DNA from: Pseudoalteromonas luteoviolacea
GTDB taxonomy: Bacteria > Pseudomonadota > Gammaproteobacteria > Enterobacterales > Alteromonadaceae
Direction: 5' to 3'
Assembly: GCF_001696455.1 (NCBI RefSeq)
Contig: NZ_MAUJ01000002.1
Location: 372,001-436,000, forward strand
DNA length: 64,000 bases
Under the pieces are notes generated by a model that saw nothing but the letters and a program-made list of their open reading frames with translations, ran no database searches and had not been told where the DNA came from. Shown here piece by piece: positions 36,250 through 47,100 of this stretch. The position numbers and the translations under genes were made by a program. Within the stretch, counting starts at the first letter, position 1. Each line of letters begins with the position of its first letter.

Positions 36250-36448
36250 TTAGATGCTCTACTACAAAGTTCAATACTCACGTAAACTTTCAGCCGAAAA
36301 GGTGATTTAAATAATCTTGACGAAATTTAAAGTCATAAATATCAGAGGTGTTTTAGATTTCTGATTGCTCTTATTCAGGTCTATGGAAAGCTGTACAAAT
36401 TTCAGTCGTACAGTATATCGAAAATAGTAATGTAAAAACACGCAAAGC

Positions 36449-36462
36449 GGGGCTTGCGCCCC
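36449..36462. terminator. Short GC-rich hairpin beside the small-peptide gene
   Basis: Stem GGGGC/GCCCC with a 4-nt loop, followed by TTTTTATTT on the plus strand. It sits 14 bp past the stop of the minus-strand peptide gene. The T-run is on the plus-strand side; on the minus strand the tail is weaker, so direction is uncertain. Confidence 0.5.
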
Positions 36463-36476
36463 TTTTTATTTAGTAA

Positions 36477-36647
36477 CTAGCATGTATAACCATTCACTGA
36501 ACGTGGACAAGAGTAGTCAGGATCTGAGATCGGGCCACAGCCATAAGCTGAATAACCACCCGCGATTTGGCGCGTTTTATCTTGGTTTAGCATGTTTGAG
36601 TTTTTAGATAAGCTTTTAACGCTTTTTTTGTTGAACTGAAGTTTCAT
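36477..36647 (-). CDS. Second small double-glycine-leader peptide, candidate RiPP or bacteriocin precursor
   Basis: A 56-residue peptide starting MKLQFNKKSVKSLSKNSNML, with TRQIAGG as the double-glycine site near residue 31 and a 25-residue core ending in cysteine, with three cysteines spaced C-x9-C-x8-C. The leader matches the peptide at 24444-24626 (MK-x-Q-x-x-KKS-x-K-x-L, then an alanine before GG) and the last C-x8-C spacing is identical. The ATG at 36647 has an AAAGGA ribosome site. The frame extends 9 codons further upstream, but that gives a non-leader start. No processing genes are next to it. Confidence 0.75.
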   Translation of the reverse strand: MKLQFNKKSVKSLSKNSNMLNQDKTRQIAGGYSAYGCGPISDPDYSCPRSVNGYTC

Positions 36648-36660
36648 GATTTTTCCTTTA

Positions 36661-36688
36661 CAGTGTTGAACCAAAATTGGTTACACTG
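36661..36688. promoter_or_regulatory. Near-palindrome in the leader of the small-peptide gene
   Basis: CAGTGT-TG-AACCAA at 36661-36674 pairs with TTGGTTACACTG at 36677-36688; only the two-base TG insertion breaks the symmetry. It ends 14 bp before the peptide start codon, next to the ribosome site. It could be an operator or a translation-controlling hairpin. Confidence 0.45.
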
Positions 36689-36959
36689 AGTTTGTCTCGA
36701 TTTTAAGGATAAAAACACTAGACAAAAGTATAAAAAATATACAACTTCATAAATGTGTCATATTACGTATTGCTAGATAATGAAAGGTTTGCTTTGTTCT
36801 GATGACACAACTCCCTGTGATAATTCCATGCACTAAATACGAATAATAGTGGCATGTAACCTCCTTTAAACCTCAGACCTCGTAACAATAGTTTTCTTGT
36901 TCATTTAGGTGATAATGAATGGTGATTTAATTATCTGATTTATCACTTATAGAGAGAAA
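36689..36959. other. Non-coding AT-rich spacer
   Basis: No gene supported. It should contain the promoter for the minus-strand peptide near 36690-36740 and the tail of the protease transcript. I see no further element. Confidence 0.45.
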
Positions 36960-36983
36960 AAAGAGCCAGAAAGCTGGCTCTTT
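36960..36983 (-). terminator. Intrinsic terminator of the chitin/protease operon
   Basis: A perfect 10-bp stem (AAAGAGCCAG/CTGGCTCTTT) with a 4-nt loop. On the minus strand it runs into TTTTTTCTC, 20 bp after the stop of the M4 protease gene, and it ends the four-gene run 47363-37004. Confidence 0.85.
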
Positions 36984-37003
36984 GGTCCTATTTCAAAGGG
37001 AAA

Positions 37004-39772
37004 TTATTTACACTCACCAAGGTGCTTCCACACAGCCCAGCGACTTGAGTATTGCGCAGGGTTTTGATTGCGAGTCCACCATTTTGCTTGGTATAACTGA
37101 CCGTCAAGGCTCGCCTGCTTACCAGCTGTATACACTCGACTTGCCTGCCACGCTTCTACCTCACAACTAGGCTTACTGCCGGTAACTTTGAAGCTGTGAG
37201 TTTGCGATTGTGTGCTCAGGCCTTCTGCATCTGTTGCGATTGCAAAGATACTGTAGTTGCCGCTTTTAGCTGTATAAGAGGCGCTATAAGGGACGGAGCT
37301 CGAAACAGCAACTTGTTTACCATTGACGAAATACGCCACCTGTTTCAGATCATTGTCTTTATCACTGGCGATCACTGAAAGCGTAATTTTATCACCGCTA
37401 CTAAAACTACTGCCATTCGCTGGGCTGGTTAAATTCACGCTCGGTGCTTCTGGTGTAGGCTGTGGCAGCGGCTCATTCACTGTAATCGTACGGCTCACTT
37501 TGGCGGATTGTGCACCGTCATTATCAGTTGCAACCGCGCTCAAGTGATACGTTCCAACTTCTAATGGCTGATAATTGAATGCATACGGTGTGCGCGTTAA
37601 TTCTGTGAGAGACTTACCATTAACACTCACATTAACCTTGGCAATCTCACCGTCACTGTCATTGGCAACAAACCTTACAGATACTGGTTGTCCAAGTTCA
37701 ATCGAAACATTGTTGGTTGGTGCGGTCATACTCAAAGTCGGTGCTTGGTTTGGCTTATCACTAGCGCCACCACACTCAAGCCCTTTTTTCCATACACCCC
37801 AAGATCCCGAGTTGCTCGCTGGGCTTTGATCTCTGTTCCACCACTTGGCTTCATATTCAAACCCGTCAAATGCCACCTTGTTACCTTGGGTATAAACCTT
37901 ACCACCCTGCCATGGTGCAGTTTGACACTGGCTCGGATCTATAAGGTTAAAAGATATCGCCGAAGCGTCTGTTGATGCCCCTTCATTATCAGTAACACGT
38001 GCAGTCACTGTGTATTTGCCAGTATTTTTGCTATTAAATCTAGCTTCAAAAGGCGCAGCTAACACAGTGTCATGCAGCTTGTCATTGATGAAAAACTCGA
38101 CCTTTTCTACGGCACCATATTCATCCTGTGCATTCGCTTTAAGGGTAATGTCTGTGCCAATCATATAACGGCCGTTATTGTCTGGGCTGGTAATCGAAAT
38201 CGTTGGCGCTTTGTTCTCAGTACACGCAAATACCCCTACGACTTTGAATGCCTCACCAACAGCTTTGGTATCATAGCCTAAATCCGCAGCCGCATCTGTC
38301 ACACCACATGCCAATGATTCAAATTTTCCGTTGTATACCCAAAAGTTTTTATTGGCGTGAAGCATCACTTCATAGGCTTTTTTTACACCCCAGCCTTCAG
38401 TATTAGCAAGTGTATAAAAAGCTCGGTTAAATACACCTGAACTGTGGTGTACACCCATACCTATTTCAAACTTGCTTGCATGACCAATCGAGCGTCCATC
38501 GCGCTCTGGGTTTTCCATGTAGCGCAGTGCTGTTCGATTTTTGAAAATGCTCGCGCCGATTAACCAGTCGACTTCACAAGTGCCGTCTGGCTTTTGATTC
38601 ATGAAACACTCGAGCGCCTCTGAAGTCATATCTGAAAATGACTCGTTCACACCACCCGACATGTTGCTGTACACTAACTTTGAATTTTGATGCGTAACAC
38701 CATGACCGATTTCGTGGGCGACAACACCCAGTGAAGTGAACGGGTAAACACCGTATTTATCGAGATCACCATCGCCAAACGTGACTTCTTTACCATTCCA
38801 AAAGGCATTTAAGTAGTCTTTTCGGTAATGAATTCGCATGACTAAGTCACCAGACAATGCACGGCTGTCAAACCAATCATTGAACATATCTATCGTCGCT
38901 TGACCATAGAACATCGCATCATTGAGCGGCGAGTAAGCCCCATTCACATGTTTGTGCGTATTCTCGTGACATGGAAACTGATAAGTCTCTGTATTTGTTG
39001 TGCCATGTTCCATATCTATCACACGAATATCTGTATGTGACATTTCACAATTACCATTGCCCAGCTCCTTTGCATGAAACTTTGGCATGTCCTCACCATA
39101 ATAGTGCTTACCTATTTTCTCGTTGCCACCTGGGCCCATCCCTATTTTCGAGTGGTTAAGTGTTTCAACGCGCGAAAGTACTTCACCCGTATGCGCATCG
39201 ATAGCAAATTCCGGACGAAGTGGTGCATGCTCGGTTTCAGCAAAAAGCGTGACCAAATAGGCCAACTTCGGAGTACCATTGTGTGGGAAAATCACAAGTT
39301 CAACGTGCTCATCTGACGATGAATGCAACTCGGCAATTTGCTCCTTTGCAAATTCAATGGCTTTTTTCTCTGAAAAACTTGGCTTTACCGTATCCAAAGA
39401 TAAGTTGGGTACGACCGAGCCACTCATTGAGGTTATTTCTCCTTCTGGCTTAAACCAGACACTTAGAAAACTTTGCTCGTCATGATGCGTGACGATTTCA
39501 CCGCCATATACTCGTACACCTTTATAAAATTGGCTACGACGCATATGTCTACCATCTTCAGTTTTATGGTGGGTCCTAAACTCCAGTTCTGACTGTGCGT
39601 CAGTAGCAGTAGACCTGAAAATACTTTGATTTTGAGACAGCTGTGATTTAATTGTCGCCTTCAGTTGTGCGTTGTTATGCAAACTCACCGGTTCTTGTGC
39701 TAAAGCTGCAATACTCGAAAACACACCAACACTTGCTGCGACCAATACAGCGATTTTTTTTGCTCTTAACAT
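37004..39772 (-). CDS. Secreted M4 (vibriolysin-type) metalloprotease with Ig-like and chitin-binding domains
   Basis: A 922-residue exported zinc protease. A signal peptide to about residue 25 comes first, then FTP and PepSY propeptide domains (about 30-200), then the M4 catalytic domain with the zinc site HEIGH (His353, Glu354, His357), ligand Glu377 in GGVNESFSDM and the HHSSGVFNRAFY catalytic His region. After about 510 come Ig-like/PKD-type beta-sandwich domains (SITSPDNNGRY, SMTAPTNNVSIE, NLTSPANGSSF), alternating with two CBM5/12-type modules carrying the AKWW signature (about 620-670 and 875-922). It is 85 bp downstream of chiA on the same strand, and the terminator after it closes the operon. 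It should act on protein bound to chitin. Confidence 0.93.
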   Translation of the reverse strand: MLRAKKIAVLVAASVGVFSSIAALAQEPVSLHNNAQLKATIKSQLSQNQSIFRSTATDAQSELEFRTHHKTEDGRHMRRSQFYKGVRVYGGEIVTHHDEQSFLSVWFKPEGEITSMSGSVVPNLSLDTVKPSFSEKKAIEFAKEQIAELHSSSDEHVELVIFPHNGTPKLAYLVTLFAETEHAPLRPEFAIDAHTGEVLSRVETLNHSKIGMGPGGNEKIGKHYYGEDMPKFHAKELGNGNCEMSHTDIRVIDMEHGTTNTETYQFPCHENTHKHVNGAYSPLNDAMFYGQATIDMFNDWFDSRALSGDLVMRIHYRKDYLNAFWNGKEVTFGDGDLDKYGVYPFTSLGVVAHEIGHGVTHQNSKLVYSNMSGGVNESFSDMTSEALECFMNQKPDGTCEVDWLIGASIFKNRTALRYMENPERDGRSIGHASKFEIGMGVHHSSGVFNRAFYTLANTEGWGVKKAYEVMLHANKNFWVYNGKFESLACGVTDAAADLGYDTKAVGEAFKVVGVFACTENKAPTISITSPDNNGRYMIGTDITLKANAQDEYGAVEKVEFFINDKLHDTVLAAPFEARFNSKNTGKYTVTARVTDNEGASTDASAISFNLIDPSQCQTAPWQGGKVYTQGNKVAFDGFEYEAKWWNRDQSPASNSGSWGVWKKGLECGGASDKPNQAPTLSMTAPTNNVSIELGQPVSVRFVANDSDGEIAKVNVSVNGKSLTELTRTPYAFNYQPLEVGTYHLSAVATDNDGAQSAKVSRTITVNEPLPQPTPEAPSVNLTSPANGSSFSSGDKITLSVIASDKDNDLKQVAYFVNGKQVAVSSSVPYSASYTAKSGNYSIFAIATDAEGLSTQSQTHSFKVTGSKPSCEVEAWQASRVYTAGKQASLDGQLYQAKWWTRNQNPAQYSSRWAVWKHLGECK

Positions 39773-39857
39773 GGATATTTACTCTGTACTTGTTGTTTTT
39801 TTCGTTGTTAGAAAGGTGCCTCCATGCACCTGATTTGAACTTTTTTGATTCAGTTTG

Positions 39858-42500
39858 TTATAGCTTGCGCCACACAGAACTGCTGCCCGGTGCTTGGCCA
39901 CGCGTCCACCAGCGGGCTTGATACGTTTCGCCGTTATGCACGACTTTGTCACCACCGGTGTAAACTAAATCACTGCGCCAATCGCGTACCTTGCCATCAT
40001 CTGGAATGATCTCAGCCCACACGCCGCCATTGCTTGGAATAGCACCACGGGTCCACCAACGCGCTTTGTATTGAACACCCTTGTACCAAACAGTATTGCC
40101 GCCGGTGTAAACCTTGTTGGCATCCCATGTTGTTTTACCATCGCCCGGTGTTGGCTCAGGACTCGTCTCAACATTTTTCACCGTAACGTTGAATTGACGC
40201 GTCACACTGTTCACGCCGTCAGAAACCACAACCGTACCAGTAATTGTTTGTGTTTTTGTCACCTCAGCCGCTTTTATAGTCACCGTACTGCCTCTGCCAA
40301 CCACTGTGTGGCCTGGCACTTTCCAAGCAAAACTCAGCGTTTTTCCTTCAGGGTCGGTCGCTGAAATACTGACTGATTGACTGGTGTTTTCGTCTAGAGA
40401 GATTGCAGAAATGCTGCCCACTACCGGCGCTTTATTTTCAACAACAGGTGCTTTTACAACCACTTTAACTGTGCGATTTACAGTGTTCACACCATCGCTT
40501 ACTGCTAGGTTTACAGTATAAACGGAGTCGTTTGTCACACTCGGCGCAGTGACGATAACGCTGTCATTTTCACTTTGAAGATTTAATGCAGCATCACCTT
40601 GCCATGAAAATGAAAGCGCTTTACCTTCAGGATCAGACGCTTGCGCCGTTAAAACATGAATATCACCGGCATTTAACGTAATCTCACCAGCCACAGATAC
40701 CACGGGTGCCTTGTTTACTGGTTTAGGAGGTGTCACTTTGCCAGCCAGACCTTCGTGCATCGCATTGAGAATGTCACCGTTATCCGCGTCAATTTCCCAT
40801 GCGAATAGGCCACCTAAATTATGCTCACGTACATAACGACCTTTTGCACGCACAGAGCGAGGGCTATCGTAGGTAACCAAGGTGCCTTTTTGGCGATTCC
40901 AAACATATGCAGCTTCAGCTTGTTCATCGTACCCTACTTCAAAACCGTTAATGCCTTGCTCATCATGACCTATCATATGAGCCTTAAGTCCCTTGTAGTC
41001 GATAACGCCTGCTTCCCAAACACCCTGAGACGTTGACCCGCGCAGCTTACCATTGGCGGGTGCCGTCATTGGGTTGTCCGCAATTTGTGCGTTTTGTGGG
41101 TAAACGCCTTCCCAACCTCGACCGTACATCGCAGTACCAACAACGAGCTTTTCACTTGGTACACCCTGTGCGAGCAGCAATTTGATTGCATTATCGAGCG
41201 TGTAGGCTGGCCCTTTTCTCGCCTCACCATTTTCGTCAACACCTGTTCCGTTGCATTCATCTGTAGACATATGCGTGCCACAGTAAATTGCCGTTTGGTG
41301 CCCTGTTACATTGTTCCAGCCGCCAGCAAAGTCATAAGTCATGGCAAAGATGTAATCCATGTACTGAGCTGCTTGCTGGTAATCAACGTCTTCTATTTTG
41401 TCGTAGCCTGTTCCAATCGCGGATGTCAGCTCAAACTCACGACCCATTTCAATTTCAAGCTCGTCTAGCATCGCGCGGAGCTCTTTCATTAGAATGATAT
41501 AAACTTCGCCATCTTTGTCTGAGCCCAAGTTTGGATTTGCGCCATCACCTCCTGGGAATTCCCAATCAATATCAATACCATCGTAAAACTTCCACGTCTT
41601 TAAGAACTCACGCATTGAATTAACAAACGTGTCGCGGTTCTCTTTTACATCAAAGTCAAAGAACGGGTCTGACAGAGTCCAACCCCCTACCGAAGGTAAG
41701 ATCTTCAGATCAGGGTTACGCTGTTTAAGTGCCATTAGCTGTGCATAAGTCCCACGAATTGGGTCTTTAGCGCTGATCCCTGGCAGTGCTTTTTGCACGG
41801 CTGCCCATGGGTCATGTATCACAACTTCATAATCTTTTGAGCTACCACACGCTAATTTAAGCGCGCGTAAGCTATTGCCATTTTCTATCTCTGCAAGAGA
41901 ATCATTGGGACCACATACTGGGATAAATCCGTATAGTAAATGCGTTAGATTGTCCGCAGGGATCTGAGTGACATCGAACTTACGACCGTAAATGCCCCAC
42001 TCAACAAAATAAGCACCAACCACTGTATTTGGATCTGTTTCAAACTTTTTGTTGTTTGGATTCACGTTCAGTTTGAGTGGCTCTAAATGACCGCCATCCG
42101 TATCTGCAATTACAATTGGTTTAGAGGCTGACATTGCGCAACCTGACGCATCACATAAGGCTATTTTTAATTCGTGACGTCCTGACTTGTGATAAGGAAA
42201 GCGGATTGTGCCACCTGTGGTGCCTTCTGCCAGTGTGCCTTCATTGACGACTTCATTGTCAAAATACACTTTATAGCTGTTGCCGCCTTTTCCGGACCAT
42301 GCATTCCACTCAATTTGAATGTCTACAACGTCTTTTGCCTGAATTAACTGTTTGTATGAACCTCGACCATAGATATTCACGTCTACAAACGAATAGTTCT
42401 GCGGTTTCCAGTTAATACTCGGTGTTGAAGGTGCTGCGACCGCAGCGACACTTGCAAGCGCAGCACCGACCGCTGCAGCAGTTGTTAAATACTTAAACAT
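39858..42500 (-). CDS. chiA: GH18 chitinase ChiA with two PKD-like and two chitin-binding domains
   Basis: An 880-residue secreted chitinase closely following Serratia ChiA. Signal peptide to about 23, ChiA-type N-terminal fibronectin-like domain, then the GH18 barrel (about 158-590) with SVGGWTLSDPFF and the catalytic DGIDIDWEF (Asp307, Asp310, Asp312, Glu314). Two PKD/cadherin-like sandwiches follow (about 605-785), then two CBM5/12 modules (WDANKVYTGGNTVWYKG and RSDLVYTGGDKVVHNGE, each with ARWWTRG). ChiA-type enzymes work processively on chitin chains outside the cell. LPMO and chiA genes are 24 bp apart, so they are cotranscribed. Confidence 0.96.
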   Translation of the reverse strand: MFKYLTTAAAVGAALASVAAVAAPSTPSINWKPQNYSFVDVNIYGRGSYKQLIQAKDVVDIQIEWNAWSGKGGNSYKVYFDNEVVNEGTLAEGTTGGTIRFPYHKSGRHELKIALCDASGCAMSASKPIVIADTDGGHLEPLKLNVNPNNKKFETDPNTVVGAYFVEWGIYGRKFDVTQIPADNLTHLLYGFIPVCGPNDSLAEIENGNSLRALKLACGSSKDYEVVIHDPWAAVQKALPGISAKDPIRGTYAQLMALKQRNPDLKILPSVGGWTLSDPFFDFDVKENRDTFVNSMREFLKTWKFYDGIDIDWEFPGGDGANPNLGSDKDGEVYIILMKELRAMLDELEIEMGREFELTSAIGTGYDKIEDVDYQQAAQYMDYIFAMTYDFAGGWNNVTGHQTAIYCGTHMSTDECNGTGVDENGEARKGPAYTLDNAIKLLLAQGVPSEKLVVGTAMYGRGWEGVYPQNAQIADNPMTAPANGKLRGSTSQGVWEAGVIDYKGLKAHMIGHDEQGINGFEVGYDEQAEAAYVWNRQKGTLVTYDSPRSVRAKGRYVREHNLGGLFAWEIDADNGDILNAMHEGLAGKVTPPKPVNKAPVVSVAGEITLNAGDIHVLTAQASDPEGKALSFSWQGDAALNLQSENDSVIVTAPSVTNDSVYTVNLAVSDGVNTVNRTVKVVVKAPVVENKAPVVGSISAISLDENTSQSVSISATDPEGKTLSFAWKVPGHTVVGRGSTVTIKAAEVTKTQTITGTVVVSDGVNSVTRQFNVTVKNVETSPEPTPGDGKTTWDANKVYTGGNTVWYKGVQYKARWWTRGAIPSNGGVWAEIIPDDGKVRDWRSDLVYTGGDKVVHNGETYQARWWTRGQAPGSSSVWRKL

Positions 42501-42524
42501 GATTAGATTACCTCTTAGATTTAT

Positions 42525-44126
42525 TTATAGTTTTTTCCAAACCGAGTGTTGGTCTGGTTGTTGATTACGCGTCCACCAGCGGGCTTGATATCGCGCGCCA
42601 TTAAACGTGACGATTTCACCGCCTCGATAAGCTTTATTCGCCTGCCATGATGTGTTGCCTGCATCTGAATCATCGCCCGTTTTTACAAGCTCCCAAGCAT
42701 GACTTGATGTTGGTAATTGACCACGCACCCACCACTTGGCGCGATACGTTTTACCTTGGTACACAACGGTGTCGCCTGCTGTGTATACTTTGCTAGGCTC
42801 CCAAGTATCATCGTTTGGCGTATCTGGGCCTGTTTCGATGTTTTTCACATTGATAACCAACGGTACCGATTTGCTTAGGCTACCGTCAGACACGGTCACT
42901 TTGCCGTCAAAGCGCGTATCAATGTCCACCTGAGGCGCGGTTATTGTGATGGTGGAACCCACTCCAGAGAAGCTCAGCGCACTGGGTAATTGCCAGTCAA
43001 ATTCCAGCGTTGCTTGCTCATCGTCAAAGGCATGTACATGTAAATGTTTGTTTTGGCCTTCATCAATTGTCAGCGGTGCAGGCGTGTGTACTGTTGGCGC
43101 TGTGTTTTTAGGTTTAGAAATGACCGTTAAGTTATAACTGTTGGCTTTATCAGCTAAAAACACCTGATTACTGCTAATCGTATCTGGGTCAAAAACAATA
43201 TTGCCTTGCGCATCTTTGACACCAATGCGAACCGTTTCTGCAAATTGTTGGTTTAGTCTAGAAGCAAATAGAGACTGCCAATGTGTTACATTGCTATCAG
43301 TAATATCCAGTTTCTCTTGAACAATTTCGTTGCCATTGCCGTTAAAGACACGTACCCAAACAGTATCACCCGCTTTGGCGTCTTGCCCTTGATTGACAAA
43401 GTACCCAGCTGAGTGCCATGTATCAGGCGTAGGAGCAGGGTCCGTGCTGCGTAGAATGGTCACGTCGCTACAGTTATAAAACCCTTCCCCGACCACATCA
43501 TCACGCTGCCAGCGGCTATATAAAATAGCGTCGCCGTTGAACTTTTCAGGAATTGCAACTTCCATTTCATAGTAGCGCTTGCCATCTGGTGCCATAAAAA
43601 ATGGGATGTTGCCATGTTCTTGCACGAGCTCTAGATCATGCCAAGCAAGTGGGTTTTGTTCGAAATCCACACCTGGCTTAGTTAAATAAAACTGCCAAAA
43701 ACTTGGGTTATGCGGGGTTGTTGCACGATAACGGATTTTCACTTTGCCATCGGCATTTGGTGTGATTTCCGTTTTTTGCCAATCTTTGGAAGGTATGTTC
43801 ATACCTGCTTTTTGAGCGTCGCCTGCACCACATAATGTGCCATTTGGAATATTTGCTTCTACCGCTGTTTGATTGCGAAAGTCTGCGGTATTTGTTGCAA
43901 ACTCATGTTTTTGAATAAACTGCACATGTTCAGATTGCACATACGCTGCGCGGCACGCAGTATTTGGGATTTTAGAACCATCTTTTGGCCACCAAAATCC
44001 ACCCTGCTCCTGACAAATTGCCTGCCTCGCCTTTGGAAAATCCATGTATCCATGTGCGTTCACTTTGCCAATGACGCCCACGCCTATGGCTACGCCCAGC
44101 GCGCATAAGGTTACTTGTTGTCTCAT
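42525..44126 (-). CDS. AA10 lytic polysaccharide monooxygenase, GbpA/CBP-like, chitin-active
   Basis: About 533 residues starting MRQQVTLCALGVAIGVGVIG; signal cleavage after NA exposes His25 (HGYMDFPKARQAIC), the N-terminal copper ligand, and the second histidine is in TPHNPSFWQFYL. This AA10 domain cuts crystalline chitin oxidatively. It is followed by a GbpA-like domain (TWHSAGYFVNQGQDAKAGDT), a PKD-like domain and two CBM5/12 modules with AKWWVRG and ARWWTRN. The ATG at 44126 was chosen because it gives a normal signal peptide and has a GAGAAAAC ribosome site; the frame is open to 44168. It lies 66 bp after the upstream chitinase gene. Confidence 0.94.
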   Translation of the reverse strand: MRQQVTLCALGVAIGVGVIGKVNAHGYMDFPKARQAICQEQGGFWWPKDGSKIPNTACRAAYVQSEHVQFIQKHEFATNTADFRNQTAVEANIPNGTLCGAGDAQKAGMNIPSKDWQKTEITPNADGKVKIRYRATTPHNPSFWQFYLTKPGVDFEQNPLAWHDLELVQEHGNIPFFMAPDGKRYYEMEVAIPEKFNGDAILYSRWQRDDVVGEGFYNCSDVTILRSTDPAPTPDTWHSAGYFVNQGQDAKAGDTVWVRVFNGNGNEIVQEKLDITDSNVTHWQSLFASRLNQQFAETVRIGVKDAQGNIVFDPDTISSNQVFLADKANSYNLTVISKPKNTAPTVHTPAPLTIDEGQNKHLHVHAFDDEQATLEFDWQLPSALSFSGVGSTITITAPQVDIDTRFDGKVTVSDGSLSKSVPLVINVKNIETGPDTPNDDTWEPSKVYTAGDTVVYQGKTYRAKWWVRGQLPTSSHAWELVKTGDDSDAGNTSWQANKAYRGGEIVTFNGARYQARWWTRNQQPDQHSVWKKL

Positions 44127-44192
44127 AGTTTTCTCGTTTATTGATTGTATGAGTGATCCGCAGATCACTCTGGTTGGGAATATTGAACCTAG

Positions 44193-47100
44193 TTACAGGC
44201 TACATACCTTTTGCCATGCACCACCGTCACTCGGAGTGCCATTAGTCCACCACTTAGCCTTGTAAACCGCACCGTTGTGGATCAGCATATCGCCACCTAC
44301 AGCATGGCTAGGGTCGCCAGCCCAGTTAGTGCGCGGCCAATTTGGATAGGTGTTGATGTTTTCAATTTTTACGCCTTCACACTGCGTGCCGCTTGGCGGG
44401 GTTTTGTCACCATCTCCGGGGGTTGGAACGTGTTTTTTAGCCACGGGTAGTTCAGGGTATTCAAACGTAAACGCATACTCTTTACCGTCTTTTTCAACGA
44501 CAAAGTTCACAGGGCCCGTGATCGGCATGTAGTACATCACTTGCGCATTGACGGTCTCACCAGGTTTAAATGACTCAAGCTGGCCGCCCCATTCATTTTT
44601 GAAGGTGATAGAGAAACGGTGAAATTCGTTCTCGAAGCCACCAATATTGTTGCCTGCACTGTTAGAAGCATCATGTGTCACTTTCATACCGAGCTTCTTG
44701 CGCGCATTCCAATTTGACTTAAAGATGGCAGACGTTGAAGTTGGCACATTGAACGTGATCGTGGCACCAGTTAGGTCAATCTCAGAGTTGTTGGTAAAGG
44801 CAAACGTCGGGCGAATTGGGTAGTTTTGGTCACCCACTGGAAAATCTTTTGCTTCGAATGCAATGTCCACCGCTTCGCTTGGTACAGCAAACTCATCGTC
44901 ACCAATATGTGCATCATACACCACACCACTTTGGTTAAATGTGTCATATGCCAACGCTGTCATTGTCGAGCCCATGAAGTACTCGCCTTTGTCAGCGTGG
45001 TAGTCAAAATCACCCGCCAGCTCCCAGAACATTACGCCACCAAGTCCCTTATCAACTACGTAATTTAACTTGGTTTTCATAGACTCGGTGTCTTCCATTG
45101 ATAGGAAAACCTTTTTCTCGGCGTTATATAACCAAGGCGCGACAGCAACTTCATCGTAGTGTCGAACATAATCACCGCGAAGTACGTCGTCTGCATCAGT
45201 TTCAGGGGTTAAACCATATACTTCTAAATAGCTTGGATTAATTCCGTGTTCCAAGTTTTTAGCGTGCCAAAGAGGGTTAGAGCCCGCCGCTACCTCTTGA
45301 CCATTTTCTATGTCATGCCATAGGTTATCGATACCAATTGCGCCGTTACCACACTTGTTCTTTTCCCCAATACCTGTGCCTTTTGGACAGTTATTTTGGT
45401 TAGGCAGTGGCGCACGTCCCCAAAGGCCATTTTCACCGCCGCGCACATCTCTAAAACCACGGGTATAGTATGGAATACCAATATTGATTCGGCCCGCCGG
45501 CAGTGCACCTCGGAAATAGTTCACAGCCCAATCGGTATTCAAATAGCCAATTCCGCCAAACTCTTTAGTCCCGTATACATTCCAAACTTTAAGCTCGGTA
45601 TCTTTGCCGGTGTCGTAGAGCGGCGCGTTGTGACCAACATGATCGTTCCATGCACCGTGAAGGTCGTACGACATGATGTTCACAAAATCTAAGTACTGAG
45701 CAGTTTGAAAGGTTTCCATACCACGCAGCAGGTAACCTGATGACGGAGACGCGATAGTCAGCATGTAATGCTTACCATCTTGTTCACCCGCCTTATCAAG
45801 TGCCTCGCGCAGATCTTTCATTAAGACTTGGTAAGATTTATTCAAGCCTGCTCGTCGTGCATTACTCACAGGAAAGTCTTCTGGGTGGCCAGAATCTTTC
45901 ATTGAAGAAGGATATTCATAGTCAACATCCAAGCCATCAAACCCATAAGTTCTTAAGAACTCAACAGAGCTTTTAACGAACTGATCGATGCCTGCTTGAT
46001 TTACGCTGCCATCAGCATTTGTGGTCATCGTATAAAAACCACCACTGTTTACACGTTTACCGCTCTCATCAAAGTAGCCACCAGTTTCGGCCCAGCCACC
46101 TACGGAAATCATGGTTTTTACATGCGGATACTGTTTTTTGTATTTATTCAGTAGGTTGAAGTGACCTTTATATGGCAAGCTTGGGTCCATCTCTGCACCA
46201 GCAACACCCGGCCAAGTCATATTTGTCGCTGCGTTACCTTCTGCATTTGGGTTGCCAATGCTAATTTCATTTTGGCTGTTGACATGGGCAAACGCATAAT
46301 TGATATGGGTGATTTTGTCCCATGGAATGTCTTTAACGAGGTAACTAGGTTGATCATTTTTACCATGACGCCAGCTGGTGAAATAACCGATCACACGCCT
46401 TGGATGATCAGCCCCCATTTTTTCTCGACCTTCGCTATCATAAATATCACAGTAAGCAGGTGTCACACCGGGCGTTTGGTATAAGCCCGCAGGCCGACAA
46501 TCTTCATGGCTCGTTTGCGTGTCATCTGTCGCCTTCACTGTGAACGTACGAGTGACGGTTTCAGACTCTAGGCCGTGCTCATCTTTCGCTACCAAAGTAA
46601 ATGTTTGCTGACCTTTTGCTTTTGCCGTCCACACAAATTCGTATTCATTTTGTACGGTTGAGACTAGCTCCACACCATTCAACGAGAGTGATTGAGTAAG
46701 CTGATCCGACTCTTTGTCATTGGCTATTAATGTAAATACGATTTGGCTACCCACTTCCAGCTCACTGGGTAATTGGGCCGCTAGTCGCGCAATTGGTGCT
46801 GTATTAACATCAACAGGGGGTAGCGCTTCAACGCGCACTTTTCGGCTCACCGACTTAGCCGTCGCACCGTCATCGTCGAGTGCCACTCCATGAAACTCAT
46901 GGCTACCCTGCTTTGCTTGCCATGTGAATCTATAAGGTGCTTCATTTAAGACTTTAACTAATTGATCATTATGATAAATAGCCACATGCCTTACTTCACC
47001 GTCGCTATCCTGTGCTGAGAAATCGATAACGACTTCTTCATTTTCAACTACCGTGATATCCGCAATGGGTTTAAGCAGTTTAATCGACGGTGCTAGGTTT

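Noticed and set aside
36881..36940. Fur-like TGATAATGAATGG near 36910
   Set aside because: Only the left half-site fits; the position is between convergent or terminal elements and not in a promoter I can support.
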